From Nemopilema nomurai (Eukaryota; Cnidaria; Scyphozoa; Rhizostomeae; Rhizostomatidae), in contig ML133456.1 in the NCBI GenBank assembly GCA_003864495.1, forward strand, positions 683,255-747,254: a DNA stretch of 64,000 nucleotides, written 5' to 3'. Position 1 is the first letter of the stretch. The number at the start of each line of letters is the position of its first letter. The notes beneath the pieces are model-generated. The model saw only the letters and a program-made list of their open reading frames with translations, searched no databases and had not been told where the DNA came from. The translations under genes were made by a program, and so were the position numbers. Shown piece by piece: positions 1 through 13,030 of this stretch.

Positions 1-942
1 AAGTCAGTTCCCTATGGGACATTCGTGAATCCCGTCATTGTTTCACCAAACAAAAGAGGAGAAACCATTAAATTGAACAGGCCTGTCTTTGACTGCCCAG
101 AGGTTACGAGTATTAGGTCATGGTGTGTCAACGAATTGGAATGTTGGCGTGCTCCAGAATTTAAATTTCAGAAACAGGCAACGAAGAAACTTCTACAGGA
201 GAAGACGAAAGCTGGTAGATTTGCCGAGCAAATTAGACTTGGATCAGAGGAGCATTATATTTATTTGCCCAAGTTGGTCGGCATCTCATTCATTTGGTTG
301 GGACGAACGTGTGGCTACCCAAGACGAGAGAAGTGAACAAGTGCTCGGTTTGTGTCGAGGGCATCAATTATTAACGAGATGGAAAACTTTATAAACAGAA
401 CAAAGCAGATTTCAGCGTTCATTTTCGAAGCGAACACCAAGACTGGTGCAGTAATAAGGCCATCACCTGGCACGTGGAGGAAAGGGCTCAAAGGCTTGGA
501 TTTTAAACGTTTATCGATCACCAGTTGGGAAGACATCGAAGGAACGGACATGCAAAGGGTATCGATACCCAAAGGCCCTTTCAGGGTCGACTTGCATCCT
601 TGCGAAAGCCAGCCTTCATCTTGCAGAGTATATTGGCAAGTGACGCCGTGCATGAAAATTCCTGGGAAAACACGAAAATGTAAAATCATTCAAAGCCGAT
701 CGAAGGAATCCAAAGGACCTTTTTCCGCGAACATTGCATGCGTGGACGATAAAATATTTATATGGGGAAGCATTAAAGACGATAGAAAGGAAGGAGAAGA
801 CTTTGAACTCGTTTTAACAGCTCCTCAAAACAAATTTCAAACTTACGGAAATTCTATCGTTATTCAAGAGGGCTCCCTCAAAAGAGGTTGCAGGAAGAAG
901 GACTCGTTCGTAACGACACACGATGGTTTTGTTGTTTCATAG
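1..942 (+). CDS. 3' part of an unrecognised gene, one in-frame stop
   Basis: Frame 1 is open from the first base to TAG at 940-942 except for one TGA at 334-336, so the gene enters from the left and may end here. The downstream part (about 200 codons) looks like genuine protein: mixed hydrophobic and charged residues, several cysteines (around CESQPSSC and TPCMKIPGKTRKC) and no low complexity. I recognise no domain. Near the stop, frame 2 is also open (89-394), so a pair of compensating frameshifts around 270 and 390 is possible, as is a short undetected intron. A TTATTTATTAAAG stretch near 1110 could serve as a variant poly(A) signal. It could be a terminal exon with one nonsense mutation, a decaying pseudogene or a sequencing error. 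No function is assigned. Confidence 0.4.
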
Positions 943-2296
943 AGCATCGAGGGAAGGCCGGATAGGATTTCAAAACAGAAATACAATTGCCTGTTTGGGG
1001 ATTCCTCCTCGTTATTGAATTCTTTACAGGTACTGCCGCGTCCGCAATTAACACACTCGCAGATGAAACGTTATCGAGGTACCTATCCACAGAGTATCAA
1101 GTATGAACATTATTTATTAAAGTTACAACAGATTTTATGTAAAGTTGCTTAACCTTCGTCCACTCAACACCTGTTTCGGAACCCAGGTATCTCCCGTTGT
1201 TTTGTTGAGTCGCCATGTAAAATTCGGTTGTGTGTGATCAAAATATCATCAAACAGATTATTGTTTACAGTTCAACCGACCAAAACTTTCGCACCAAAGT
1301 GATGATAGAAATGCTTTCAAGGATAAAACTGTCCAGGCTTGAAACTTCAGATATCCTTCACTTCCTTTAATTTTGTTAAGAGTTGCTTGACAGCTAGTCA
1401 ATGATATCTTTCTTGAACCGTATTGCGTTCACCACCCGTAGGTTATAAAAACTTTCCTTTTCTTTAGTCTATGTAATGCTGATTCGCTATCGTTTTTTGT
1501 TTGTGGTGAAGGCAGGGAGTTTGAAATGCCAAGAATTCTTTTCCCCAGAAGTGCATTCTTGCCTTTCATAGGTCATTGTGGCAAAGCAATAGGATTTATG
1601 GAAATTCCTTCACGAGTAAGATTCTTTTCCTCTAACCGAGGAAATATCTTGTCTTGAGTGCTATTTCATCTTTTCAATGGTGTGCAGAATCACCTCAGCA
1701 GGAGACGTATCTATGAACAACTATGTTTTATGATTTGGCGAGGGGATTCATTACTTCGACAGTAGACTGTCTAAATATGATTTTTACGGTGGTAGATGAG
1801 GCTTGTTTTTTCTAAATTTTGTCGCTTCAAAGCGCGATTTGCAGACTATCCCACCTTGATGTCGACGGAACTGCCCTTCTCATTGGCCAAATCCTGTAGG
1901 CCAATTTTCTCGTTAGTCTCTCAGCATGGGGTTGTCTGGTCTCTTGCATTACTCATGCCCGTTGTTGCAAGACATGTTTGCTTGCTTTCTTCTTTTGATA
2001 TTTCCTTGGCTGCACTTCAACACCCTGGGTCAGTCCGAAAATTGTATTATTGTAGAAACACGCGTTTGAAACTTTATAGAACATGTATTTAACATATTTA
2101 TCGTCAGTATACCGTGTATACCCATATGCCTTTGTATGTCTCGATGACAAGAGTAATATATAATTTAGCGTATGTATTTAATGATCCATATTACAGACCT
2201 AATTTAATGATTTAACATGAAGTAGATTATATTAGCTCACTTAGATGTTCAGAAATGATTATGATTACGTCGTGTTTGGCAATTACTTGTTGTCGT

Positions 2297-2332
2297 GTAC
2301 CCCAATCAGTACCCCAATCAGTACCCCAATCG
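2297..2332. repeat. 12-bp tandem repeat, three copies
   Basis: The unit GTACCCCAATCA occurs three times head to tail (2297-2308, 2309-2320, 2321-2332), with one mismatch in the last unit. A simple minisatellite with no evident role. Confidence 0.9.
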
Positions 2333-5300
2333 TTGCACCAATTAATTGAGAAAACGACTCCAAGCAACCGAAGCCCTAATCGTCATCCACTCCCTAGTTT
2401 TTCTGCCCCACTTTCGACAAAATTTCACTGTGTCATTTGGCTTTGAACAAGGATTTAGCGATTAAATTTTTGATATCACATGCAACAGTAGAATCTTGTA
2501 TTGCTTGCGTCAGCTAAGGGGTCCAAGTGCGAATTAATTAGGCTGCACAGTTGAAAATTTGAATTTCATTCGAGCAAATGTGACTCTTTCTGGGCCGGCA
2601 TCGGGTTTCAAGTCTTTTAAATACGTTGCTTTATTTTCACAGATTAAAGCCTTTTGGCATGGTGTACAATATTGCTTATCATGGATCATTGAATTTAGTA
2701 ATAATTGTTAATATGTAGAAGCGCTTCTTTCTGGGCAGATTATTAGAAGTTTTTGTTGTGTTGTCGGAGTTTTGTAGAGAATTACAGAAATAGAATGAAG
2801 AGTTAGAAAGAGAACATATCAAGTCTATTCTTTGCTGACCTGACATTCTCCAACGAAATTACAGATGCCTAAATCCGCTACTAATTACGGATCAATACTA
2901 AAACTTCAGTGTGGGCTAAAGTCTGTCAATCACCAAATGGATGTAGATCGTTTTTTCGGACACAAATAATGGATGTAAAAGAATTGCATAGTTCTCAACG
3001 CAGGATTTCCATGAATACCCGAGATTTAAGTTGAATGATGCGTCTTGGATCCTCTTAATGGCAATAATGCCAATTTATAGCATTCTTTCAGTTACTACAG
3101 ATCCCAGCAGTCGAGCCTTAACAAATGAATGAAGCTGTGATACCTGCCGCAAGAGCCGCGTTCAAAAGATCTGAAATTTTGAACGTGCTCAGCTATATAA
3201 GAGACGATTGAGGTTAGGAAGTATTGTTAGTAGAATCGGCTACTAATGACTGTCTTAATGACCAGTGATTTGATACGTAAGAGGTAATTATCTCTCAGCT
3301 GAAAATAATTGGTGTGGAAACTAAACGGTGCAAGTATCAGCTGCTGAATGCTTTCCTGTGTTCATAAAACCACTATTCGCCAAGATGAGCATTGTTTGCA
3401 AATGTATATATTGATCAATGAAGTAGATTCCAAGAATGATCGTTGCATGCATTTCTTAAGGTGAAATTTTTTAGAGAAAATGATTTGTCTTCTAGGTGAA
3501 TGTTTGTATTTTGGCAACATGCTCCCCAAGGTTGCTTTACGTGTTTTGTGTAATTCTAAACAACGCTACCCCGAGGGGCAAATCACACAGAATCCCCCTG
3601 GAAATTTCCACATTTGTGTTCATGGAAATCCCATACGCTATTTGCAAGAGTGAATTGCCCCTTACACAACCCTAGAGAGGTAGCAACCAACAAAACACCT
3701 TGCCAAAGGAAACCCCCCTCTCCTATGACGTTCTTGAAATTTAGAAAAATTTAGTAAGAAAATTAGAAATTTTTTTGTAAAATTTCTTAAAAAATATCGA
3801 TCTTTCATACCAAATAAATTTTGTCGATTGACTTTATCAGATGCCCTTACCACGCACGTTACATCCTATCGCTAAGTTCTGTACAAGAATCTATCTTTGT
3901 ATAATGGACTACCAAACAGTTCAATATGTTCGTTACAAACGAACTAAAAGACTCTACCGCTAAGAGCCCTGACCTGATGGTACAGTCCTAGCAACTAATT
4001 CTGGTGACGTACATCCTAAGTTCTGCATCTCCCTTTGATTTTGTTCTGTCTCTATTTGAGACATCTAAATTATGACCAAAACGTTTTATTATCTTGCGTT
4101 TGAAGATAGATCACTTTTGGTCATAGTTAACGAAATAAAGACGGTAGATATCACTTAAGCAATTTGTGTTCTAAGAAAGTCAGGCAATCTCAAGACCAAT
4201 ACTAGATACTTACAATGGTCTTATCAATGGCCACTATTATTATGGTTTTGAAACGAGTGTCTGTTTTGTGTTCTCGTGCCAGAATTCGTGGGAATTCCAT
4301 ATTTCTCTCACCTTCTTGTTTCGGTATAAGTTAAACAAGCCAGACCACGGTTATGACGACAAAGCCCTTTCCAGTTGAAGCGAATTTGTAGGGACTCGTG
4401 CATGTGTCGCCATTAGGCAAACTTGGCAGGAAATGAAGAACAAATAAAAACAAAGGCAAAGTCGGCGCCGAAGAAAATCAGAGTGCTTAATCCGGAAATC
4501 GCAGTCCAATCAAACACTGCAACAGCTTCGGCAGACTTTATGAGGTGGAAATTTCTCTTGATGACGCAACAGACGTTGCATTGTTTCCTTCTTTAATCTC
4601 AGCAAGTTTCTTCCCACTCGCTTGGCTTTCAAATATTGCTTGCTTAGGGGTTTTTCTAGAAATTCAATGGGGTTGGCAAAAGGTGAAGATTATGAATATA
4701 TAGGTTTTGGTGAAGGCAGCCATCTCTAAATTTTTCTAATATTAAAACATAGTCAATGCTCTATTAAGGAAAATAGGTAACAGAATATTCAACTTTTTTT
4801 CTTGCTACTATTTATTTGCTCTACAGAAAAGTAGGGTGGCAATCGCCCCCCGGTTTCTCCGGCCTTTGTGTAAATCCCCTTTAATTCCAAGGAATTGTGT
4901 CCCTTATTGTGTCCCATATAATTCATTAGGCTATTTTTCATTTCTTGAACGCATTAACGGATAAACCGGTAGCCCCTCTACATGGCCCTATTTCGCTAAA
5001 AAAGGCCGGCATTTTCTACTCAAGGTGAAAGCCTATTGATTATAATTAGACAAGTAAGTTGTAGTTGATGAAATAAGATTTTGGTAAATGTCGCATAGCT
5101 TAAGCTTGACATAAACTCTTTGATCAAATAATTGCTACATGGTAATTGGAACTTGAAGTTATTTATCTGCCATTGAACATGATTAACCTACGTCGTAAAT
5201 GACGGTCTTAAATTGCATCCATAAATATCAACATTATATATAAAGCCGACAGAATCGGTCTTTAAATTCCTTTCATCCAAAATTCCAAATAATTCACCTT

Positions 5301-6532
5301 TATAAGAAGCTATTGAAAAATGTGATGGAATTCCTGCACTTAACTTTCCTAATTAAACATTAAACTTGCCAATAGGTCGGAAATGAAAAACCTGACGGGA
5401 ATTTTCAAATGCTTACTTCTGCAATTTTGGTAGCTTGACAAAGACGTAAGATCAGAGTCATGCTAAATATGACTTTTAATTTACTTTTGTTATTGAACGT
5501 TCAAGATGCAGAGCTGATTTAGAAGTAGATGCTATTCAATTACATCGACCCGTGTTAATTCATTCTCAGCTCTAGAACTCAGTCGCCTGAAACTGTCATT
5601 CAGATTTGTTTTACCGACGAAGATACTGAATCGCTTCCCCTCGTTACCCTTCTTGTTTGAACTGAGAACGTTTATCTGTGAGAATTCATCGGACCCGTCA
5701 ATGTAATCAGAGATGTCTAGTTAATCTCTTTGAGAAATCAGGAAAAGGAAAGAAAACATTGGCATTTCTTGTTTGTGGATGAACAGCTGAGCCTAGGCTA
5801 TGATCGTGTCATCAGTTTAAGAGACAAAAACATTTGCTAAACTGATTGGGCGTTGTTGACTCGGGTTCACCTTTGTCCCTGTTGTGATTTTACGAGGTTT
5901 CCAGACCAAGACTCTACTTTCCTTTCGCAAACAAACGTCACAATTCGTGTTAGGACGTTTTGTAGTCTTTTGCTCTGCATTTTGCGCATCTTTAATAGCA
6001 GTGCCGACCACGCTAACAAACATTGCTATCGTTACTGTTTAAAGGAGTGTGGGATCGATTTGTCAACTGTGTTTTTGTTATGCCAAGAACAATAGTAAAT
6101 TCAAACAGGATCTTCCTTTCACCTAGTATAGCGCGGCTCAGGTCTCTGAGGTCAAGACATTGCCCTTGCCTATCACCCTTGGCTTCATTCATAAGAAGTC
6201 AGATTGCTGCAACGTGCACAGATTATTGGTACCTTTCTTCTAGGCATTAAAGACTTGAAGTTGAAAATTGGGAAAAGTAATTCGCAGTTGAAATTTGAAT
6301 GAAAGGAAGCTTATCTTAACACTCAAACGATCAATTGATTTTTTTTATTTTGACATTGTTTAGTCCATTTTGTGTCATCGTACGCATATCGTAGAAATGT
6401 GTTTATGGGTTGGTGTGGCAAGAAGGTTGGTACATTTTTTATACGAGAAACACACTTATCGTAGAATTGAAGTACTACCAAAGCATACAATTGATAGGAC
6501 CGAAATGGAAGTGTGACAATAACTTCTAGCAT

Positions 6533-6979
6533 TTCGACTTTCTCGTTCCTCTTTAAACGGGGAGATTTCTATCAAATCTTGGCAGGTATAGTCTGCAGGT
6601 GACATTTTATATGCCATTGGGACTTCATGATGGCTGGCGACATTCTGAAAAAGTTCAATGTTTTGTGTGAATCAAACATAGGGAATAGCCAGATAGTATA
6701 ACTAAGTTGTCTTCCTTTTAACATGTTGGATGCATTTGCGATGAATATCGTCTATTAATGTTCTGCTTTTTGACCTTTTCGTTCCTGTTTGAACGGAGAG
6801 ATTTCTGTTTCTGCCCAGTCAAGACAGCTGTAGTCTGCAAAGTGATGTTTTGTATGCTACTAAATTCAAGACGGCTGGTGATTTTCTAAAAATATTATTG
6901 TTCTCGTGTGAACCAAACACTGAGAAATGCCAGATAGTATGAATTAAATTTCGTTCTCACTGGCACGTTGCATGCCTTG
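6533..6979. repeat. diverged tandem duplication, period about 236 bp
   Basis: Two non-coding copies lie head to tail at about 6533-6740 and 6769-6979. Matched landmarks include CTCGTTCCTCTTTAAACGG against TTCGTTCCTGTTTGAACGG, both followed by AGAGATTTCT-like sequence, and CCAGATAGTAT at about 6689 and 6930. Similarity extends along the whole unit with small indels. No open frame is shared, so this is an old non-coding duplication, possibly a repeat family fragment. Confidence 0.7.
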
Positions 6980-9900
6980 GTTTACCAAATTTACACATTT
7001 ACAGAGGGGCAACGACAGTCCTTATTATCTTACATAGACGAGAGTCATTGGGGGCCCTGGGGTACTTCATAGCATCGAGCCCCTGTAAGTTTAAAGTAAT
7101 TATATTTTTCAATGAATAAACTTTTCGCGTCCCTTACCTCTGGCCTCGCCTACCCCTCCCCCGCTACGTTCCTGATCTCACAGCCTTTCCTTGATAAAAA
7201 CTTTGCTATGTTGGTTATTTGGATGAAGAGTAGCTCGTTTGAGCCTTGCACCCATTTTGAACCTCGCTCTAAAAAAACCTCTTTCTAACTTCGCCTTGAT
7301 TATTGAAATGAATCAACTTTGAGGCACGTTTAAGGAGAAAATTCACTCGTGTCTTGGACGCGAAAGTCTTAAACGTAAGCTGCCAAATGCTTTCTAGGTG
7401 AAAGGATGCTGAAACAGGCAAGATTAATGGGGATTTCCAGCAGAGTGCACAGAAGCCCACTTCATATTTGGGTTTCAAGTGATTGGCTTATAAGATAAAA
7501 GTGGCTTACGATCTTTGGACTAGCATTATTAGCTTTCTAAATTTACTTGTTTATTAGATTTCAAGGCAGGAAATGTCATGTTTCAACACGCTAAATTGTG
7601 CTTGATGTGTCCAAATATAATTTTACCAGTAACAATTTTGTCCTGAGAGTTGTGCTTTTCTTCCCCACAATCACTTTAATAAAGTTGTATATTCGACGTC
7701 ATCTATGAAAATCGTAACCGATTTCTTAACTCCAATCTGTGAGCAAACCCATTTGTAGACATTGTTCCTTGTACATGTGTTGCATAAAACATAGCCAAAT
7801 TAATGACTTTTACAAGCCTAACATTGCAACATTTTATATACATGTTGAAATTCTACTTGATGAAGAAGCAAATGAATTATTCTATGAAGGCACTTCTTTT
7901 GTTCGATTAAATTTAAAGCTGCTTGATGAAGAACATAGGCTACTCATAACATAATAGATATCTATGGGTGTCTTTTCAGAGAAAGAGATTGCTGAAGCAG
8001 GATCATTTTAAGAATGTTGTAAATCAGAGGTGCGAGATGAAGGGGAAACATATTCGTTGCATACTCAAAGCCATTGTCGTCCTATACTCCGCAGAGAATC
8101 GAGACATCTGAAAATTACCAAAAGCTGTCATAATAAATAGCCAGTTGTGGATCGAAAAACACTAGAGAAATGGGATCAGAGTGCGTGATTGGCTGTCAAA
8201 TGACCAGATTGTAAATACTTTTGAGTGGACCATGTTAAAAGTCAAAAGTTCCATTAATCATTAACAATGTTTACGATCCAATTTCTCAAATGTTGGGTTT
8301 TCCTATTCTATCTAAACTTTATTATTTCTTGTTAGTCATGTAAGTCATAAGTTTAGCCAAGGAATAACTGTCTGAACTTCATAATATTTTGAATATGTTT
8401 ACCATTCACTTTCGGGGGATAACATTTTCTTAGATACAGTTGCAGCATTTGGCCATCGCTAGTACTGTGCAGGTCTTTGTTCATATTCAATTTAGTTTTA
8501 AAAGCATGCTTTTAACTAAATGGACTTCAGTGTTCTTGCAACAGCACTTGCAAATGTTGCATGATCATCAACATTTTATTGAATCACTTTCTTGGATGTA
8601 ACATCAGCTTTTCAAGAGGCGAAGTTAATTCCATCAAAGAGAATAAATAATAAAACTTTGAGATTTATAAACCAGTTGTTCTTGATGCATAATCTCACTT
8701 CTGAAAATCGTGTCCGACTCACTTCAGAACAATGCCACTTTGAAAGATTTTCATTTCGCTACAAGAAATGTTATTACTATTTTCCTTTGTCATTCAATTC
8801 GAACAAATGTATTGAAAAACATTGATGACTAGAGGGTGCTCTTATTGAATTGATCTTATAACTGCGATCAAATAAATAACACGACATCTTGCAGAATTTC
8901 AATAAAATCAAAATAACCAAAGTCAAGTTTCAGTTGAAATAAAAACCCTGCTGAACAAACTTCGTCTAAAGTGTTTACTGGTTGGTGGAGCACGTGATAA
9001 AAGTACAGGAAGATAATCTTCCTTTTGAAAAGAAATCATGTACAACCTAGATGCTTAACAAAACAAAAATTTGATAAACTTCTTTTTCTTACCTCATCGT
9101 GAAACTTGGAAAACCTGAAACCAATGCGAAAAATTCTCTGAAGGTTTTAGAAAGAGAATAGGATTTCTAAGATTTGGCAGTTAAAGAAATCAACCAAAAA
9201 AGGTTGCTCGTAAATTTCTTGACTTTTAAATAAAGTTTTCCATTAGCCAACCCACTAAACCAGACTTTGAGACAGCCTCACTTTTTGCTGAAATCGCAAC
9301 AGGAAAACCTGACGAAGTGCTGCATCTTTGATAAAAATGAAAATGTGACTTCATAAAGCTTTAGCATAGTCAAATTCTTCCAAACCCTTCGTTTATCTTT
9401 AGTATAATTTTTTTTAAATTCTAGGTCCTTCTAGGAGAGACATGATGAGAAAACGGCTGCGATGATTAAAAAGAAATCAGGTATCGGTATTCTATATTAT
9501 ATTCTTCTTGGCTTCGATTTCCATTACACCAGTCTGCATTTATTTTTTGCAGTGATGATAGTGAAATTGATTGACTTTCAGTACGTTTAAAAACCATTCT
9601 TGGAAACCTGGGAATGGAAATTATTTAAAAAACGAAAGCTGCTCTTTGAGACATGCTATATAGCTTGAACCTTTTCATCTAATCTTGGGCAATGAGCTCA
9701 ATGTGATTAGCCAGGTGTGTGCCGCCTGGTCAATCAAACAGTTCTGCGCCAATTCCTGCTAATTTATCAATGAACCCGACAGCTTTCTTTTGCCATGGTG
9801 GCAGCTTTTTAAAATTAGAGACGTTAAACATGGTGCCCGCTTATTGGCCACGTTTAAAATCTGTTGTACTTTGCTGTTCGGAACGCTTTTTATGAAGAGC

Positions 9901-12857
9901 CGTTGGATACAAATGAGGCTCTGGCCATGTATCAGTTATCAAGAGAGATTGCTGCTGTTTACCTAGAGTATTTAGCACGACTTGGTTGGATCAAAGGACT
10001 TGCTCAGAAGTACCCGTCACTATGTTCCACAGGTCAAGGTCATATAGATGGAATAAATCGATCCCTATGCACTAGGGTGCAAAAAACGAGGCACAATCCC
10101 CTTTCTTCTCCGTATAAGGGACCTTTGATGTACAAGGAATAAAATTCGACTTTACTTTTGATAGTGTCCTGAAAGTGGTTTTTTATATGCTAAAAGTTGT
10201 ACGACGGCTATAATTTTGCATGGGTTTCGAGCGAAAGGAATTGTAGCAAATTCCTATTACTCCTATGGCAGCTTAAATTCATAAAGAATATTAAGAAATT
10301 ACGTAGATGGCAAACAATGAAATATATTTATCAAGGGGGTTTATCACTACCACTATCATAAATGTCATGCTTGTTTGCATTCGCCGTACTTAAAAGTCAA
10401 ATATCATGTCCTTAGCTTCAAGGGGATATAGATGTCGAGAAGTTTGGGTTTGGAAGGATGCTGAAATATTGAGAGGAAATTATTGTCTCCACAAAAGGAA
10501 GTCGGCACATATAGTCCATCCTTATTCCTATGACCTCTAGATCTGTCAACCAAACTCGTTCAAAATGTCACACAATTACAAGAATCAAGAAAACTTAATA
10601 AGAGAAGCAAGATAGCTTTACTAAAACAGCGTTATGACGCTATTCTGTTCTGTCAACTTATTGCCCAGCCTCCCATTCGTGCAATCTTACCAGTTATCAC
10701 ATATTTCGAATCATCAAGTTATTACAAATGTCAATTAAAAGTCATTTTTTGGATCAAGCCACTTACAAACCCCCAAAAGCGCCACTTTCCGCGACCAGTT
10801 TCGGGCGTTCTATGATCAAACCGTAGGTGAAGTGTCGAAGATGAGTATTGTCTACTTTTGGCATGGGGCTATCAGTGCCAGAGCGAGGTTGCAAGAACTT
10901 CTGCGCTTGCCAACCAGGGACTTATGTTACTAATGTCATTTCATGACACAAGTCCTTTAATTGAAATTCAGACATGCAAGGTCTTTCATATGCTTAAAAG
11001 CTATTTCAAGAAAGCGAGCTATCTTCAGGTTTCGGTCAACTTCTGTAAGATTATAAGTTATGCTTTGTGCATTCATTCTATATCTTTAAGGTTCTAGGAT
11101 TGCTGAAAATTTCCGATGACCTTCATTGCAAGCTATATTCCTACTTTCGAGAAAGAAAGTCACTCTTTTTAGAAGCAGCATATTTTAGGATGGTGGTTTG
11201 GATTTCGGTTTATTAGTTCTGTTATGAAACTTCCATATTTTTGTTGTTGGCATTTAAAGTTTAATACTGCAAGATTAAGCATTGTTTACTTTATTTAACT
11301 TAGTAACTCAGAATTTAAAAGTTCAAAATTTAAAAGAACCTAGTATCCCCCTACCTTTACTATTGTTGAATATTAAGCCAATGCATTCTTTTTAATTCTT
11401 TGTGAATTCTAACACCACTAACATCTTGTGGATTATCTGTACCCTTTTCACATAGCAAGGCCTCTTCAATGTTAGCATCAATTTCAGTAGCAATATGATA
11501 ACTGTATAAAATTAGAAGCCAGTTTAACTGTAATCCACAAACAACTAACCATAGGACTAACACAGTGAATGTTGAAAGACAGTGGCGCAAAACTTAGTAA
11601 ATAGTGCACAATAGAATGTTGCTCAAGAGAAAAACTATAGTATAAAAAGGAGTTAGTAAAAAGCGAAAACATTTTACAAACAGTTGGCCAAGGCTATCAG
11701 CTTATCAAAAGGGGCGACAGATGCCAAAATGAAATGTAATTGCCCTTTTCTTTAAATATGTAAGGCATGTTGGGTTTAGCCTGGAGTGGTCCGATCTACT
11801 TTACTATCCTTTCTTCAAAACCTGAACATTTTGAAGTTAATCAAATCAGAAGCTCAAAGAGAGCACACGGTTTGTTTAGGCCAGATTATAGACTCAAACT
11901 GACACAGAAAATCCCCAGATATAAATAGACCCAATCCATTTATACTTTAGCATATGGAATTTTGTGCGTCACTGCTCTTTCTGTAAAACCTGAATATTCA
12001 CAGCCCTATTGTGTAGCCTTTCAGAAAACTCAGAGATGACACTAGTATAGAAAAAAATCACACGATGTCATTGGCAAGCGCTGCGTACAAGGACGCGGTA
12101 GGGACGTAAAAAGTGATGGTGATTTGGGGAGGGGATGGGTTCAAAAGGGATGAACTTTACCATTTCATTGTTTTGAATGGGACATATTTGGGTATCGCGG
12201 GGCCCCTCTTGTATGGACTGCTAAACAATGATCCATGCCCCACGGTTGCTGCGTCACTGGCATCACTGAGCATGAAGCCTCAATACCGATACCACACTAC
12301 AGCAGGTGCTGCGAAAGATTTTTCAATAAAAATGCATCAAAGAAGAGCTTGGCTATAACGGCTAGGGTTGAGAGTACTTTTGCAACAGATTTTGATAAAT
12401 CAGACGTGCTTTAACAACTTAAACTATCAGTGGTATGACGACTAGTAAAAAGGACTACCTCGTAGAAATCATATATGCATACATTTATTCAAGAAGCAAG
12501 GTAAAATCGGGACGTCAATAAGCCTATATGGACCTACGAAAAGAAATAATTATTGCCTTTAATCGGAGTTGAAATAGAAAGTTTAATAAATTTGAATCTT
12601 TTTCGTTGCTTAAATACATAGCTCATCCTTTTGGAAATAAGGAAGCATTTGTGATTGTTGTGACATGGTACCGTCCCGCGTGATACTGTATATAAGGAAG
12701 TGACGCTCATCAGAACTCAAAAACGCACATTCAGTAGCATAAGCCTCGGTGATTGTTTTCGTGTCGATTTATAAAGCCTTTCAAATACCCGGTTAATCAC
12801 AGAGCGCAACAGTCAAAGTAGGAACATTATGGTGAAAAGTGTTTAAGAACACATCCT

Positions 12858-13030
12858 CATGATAGGACGCAACTTGTTCCTTCTTATGGAAGGAGCTCTA
12901 CCTCAACTTTTGGTGGTGTACCACAAGGCTCTGTACTGGGCCCATGAGTTTCTTTGTCAATGACAAAGAAACTGATATCTCTAAGTCACTTTTGCCCATT
13001 TTGCTGATCATACAGACATCAGCTATGAAT
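12858..13030 (+). pseudogene. non-LTR retrotransposon reverse-transcriptase fragment
   Basis: Translation around 12910-12943 gives FGGVPQGSVLGP, the conserved RT motif of LINE-type elements. Just upstream, in the same frame, is RTQLVPSYGRSS, matching the usual RTQ-containing segment. A stop follows directly after the motif. After a frame change come FFVNDKE (about 12947-12970), corresponding to the FVND segment, and FADHTDI (12999-13019), a degraded FADDT catalytic motif with His for the second Asp. No endonuclease, 3' tail or complete ORF is visible nearby. This is a short dead remnant of a retrotransposon; the clade cannot be decided. Confidence 0.7.

Larger units (their letters stand above)
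943..12858. other. long intergenic stretch, no convincing gene
   Basis: AT-rich sequence with no convincing exon. Open frames here (for example 5853-6095, 7739-7954, 8592-8825, 10858-11097) are short, rich in unusual residues and lack splice or start context. The frame at 9864-10142 has a protein-like first half (through AMYQLSREIAAVYLEYLARL) and a possible donor near 10034, but no partner exon could be found, so it is left as a weak possible exon relic. A 12-bp tandem repeat at 2297-2332 and a diverged tandem duplication at 6533-6979 are listed separately. Confidence 0.5.

Noticed and set aside
9864..10142. 92-codon frame with helical character
   Set aside because: No domain recognised and no partner exon or clear acceptor; kept only as a note in the intergenic entry.
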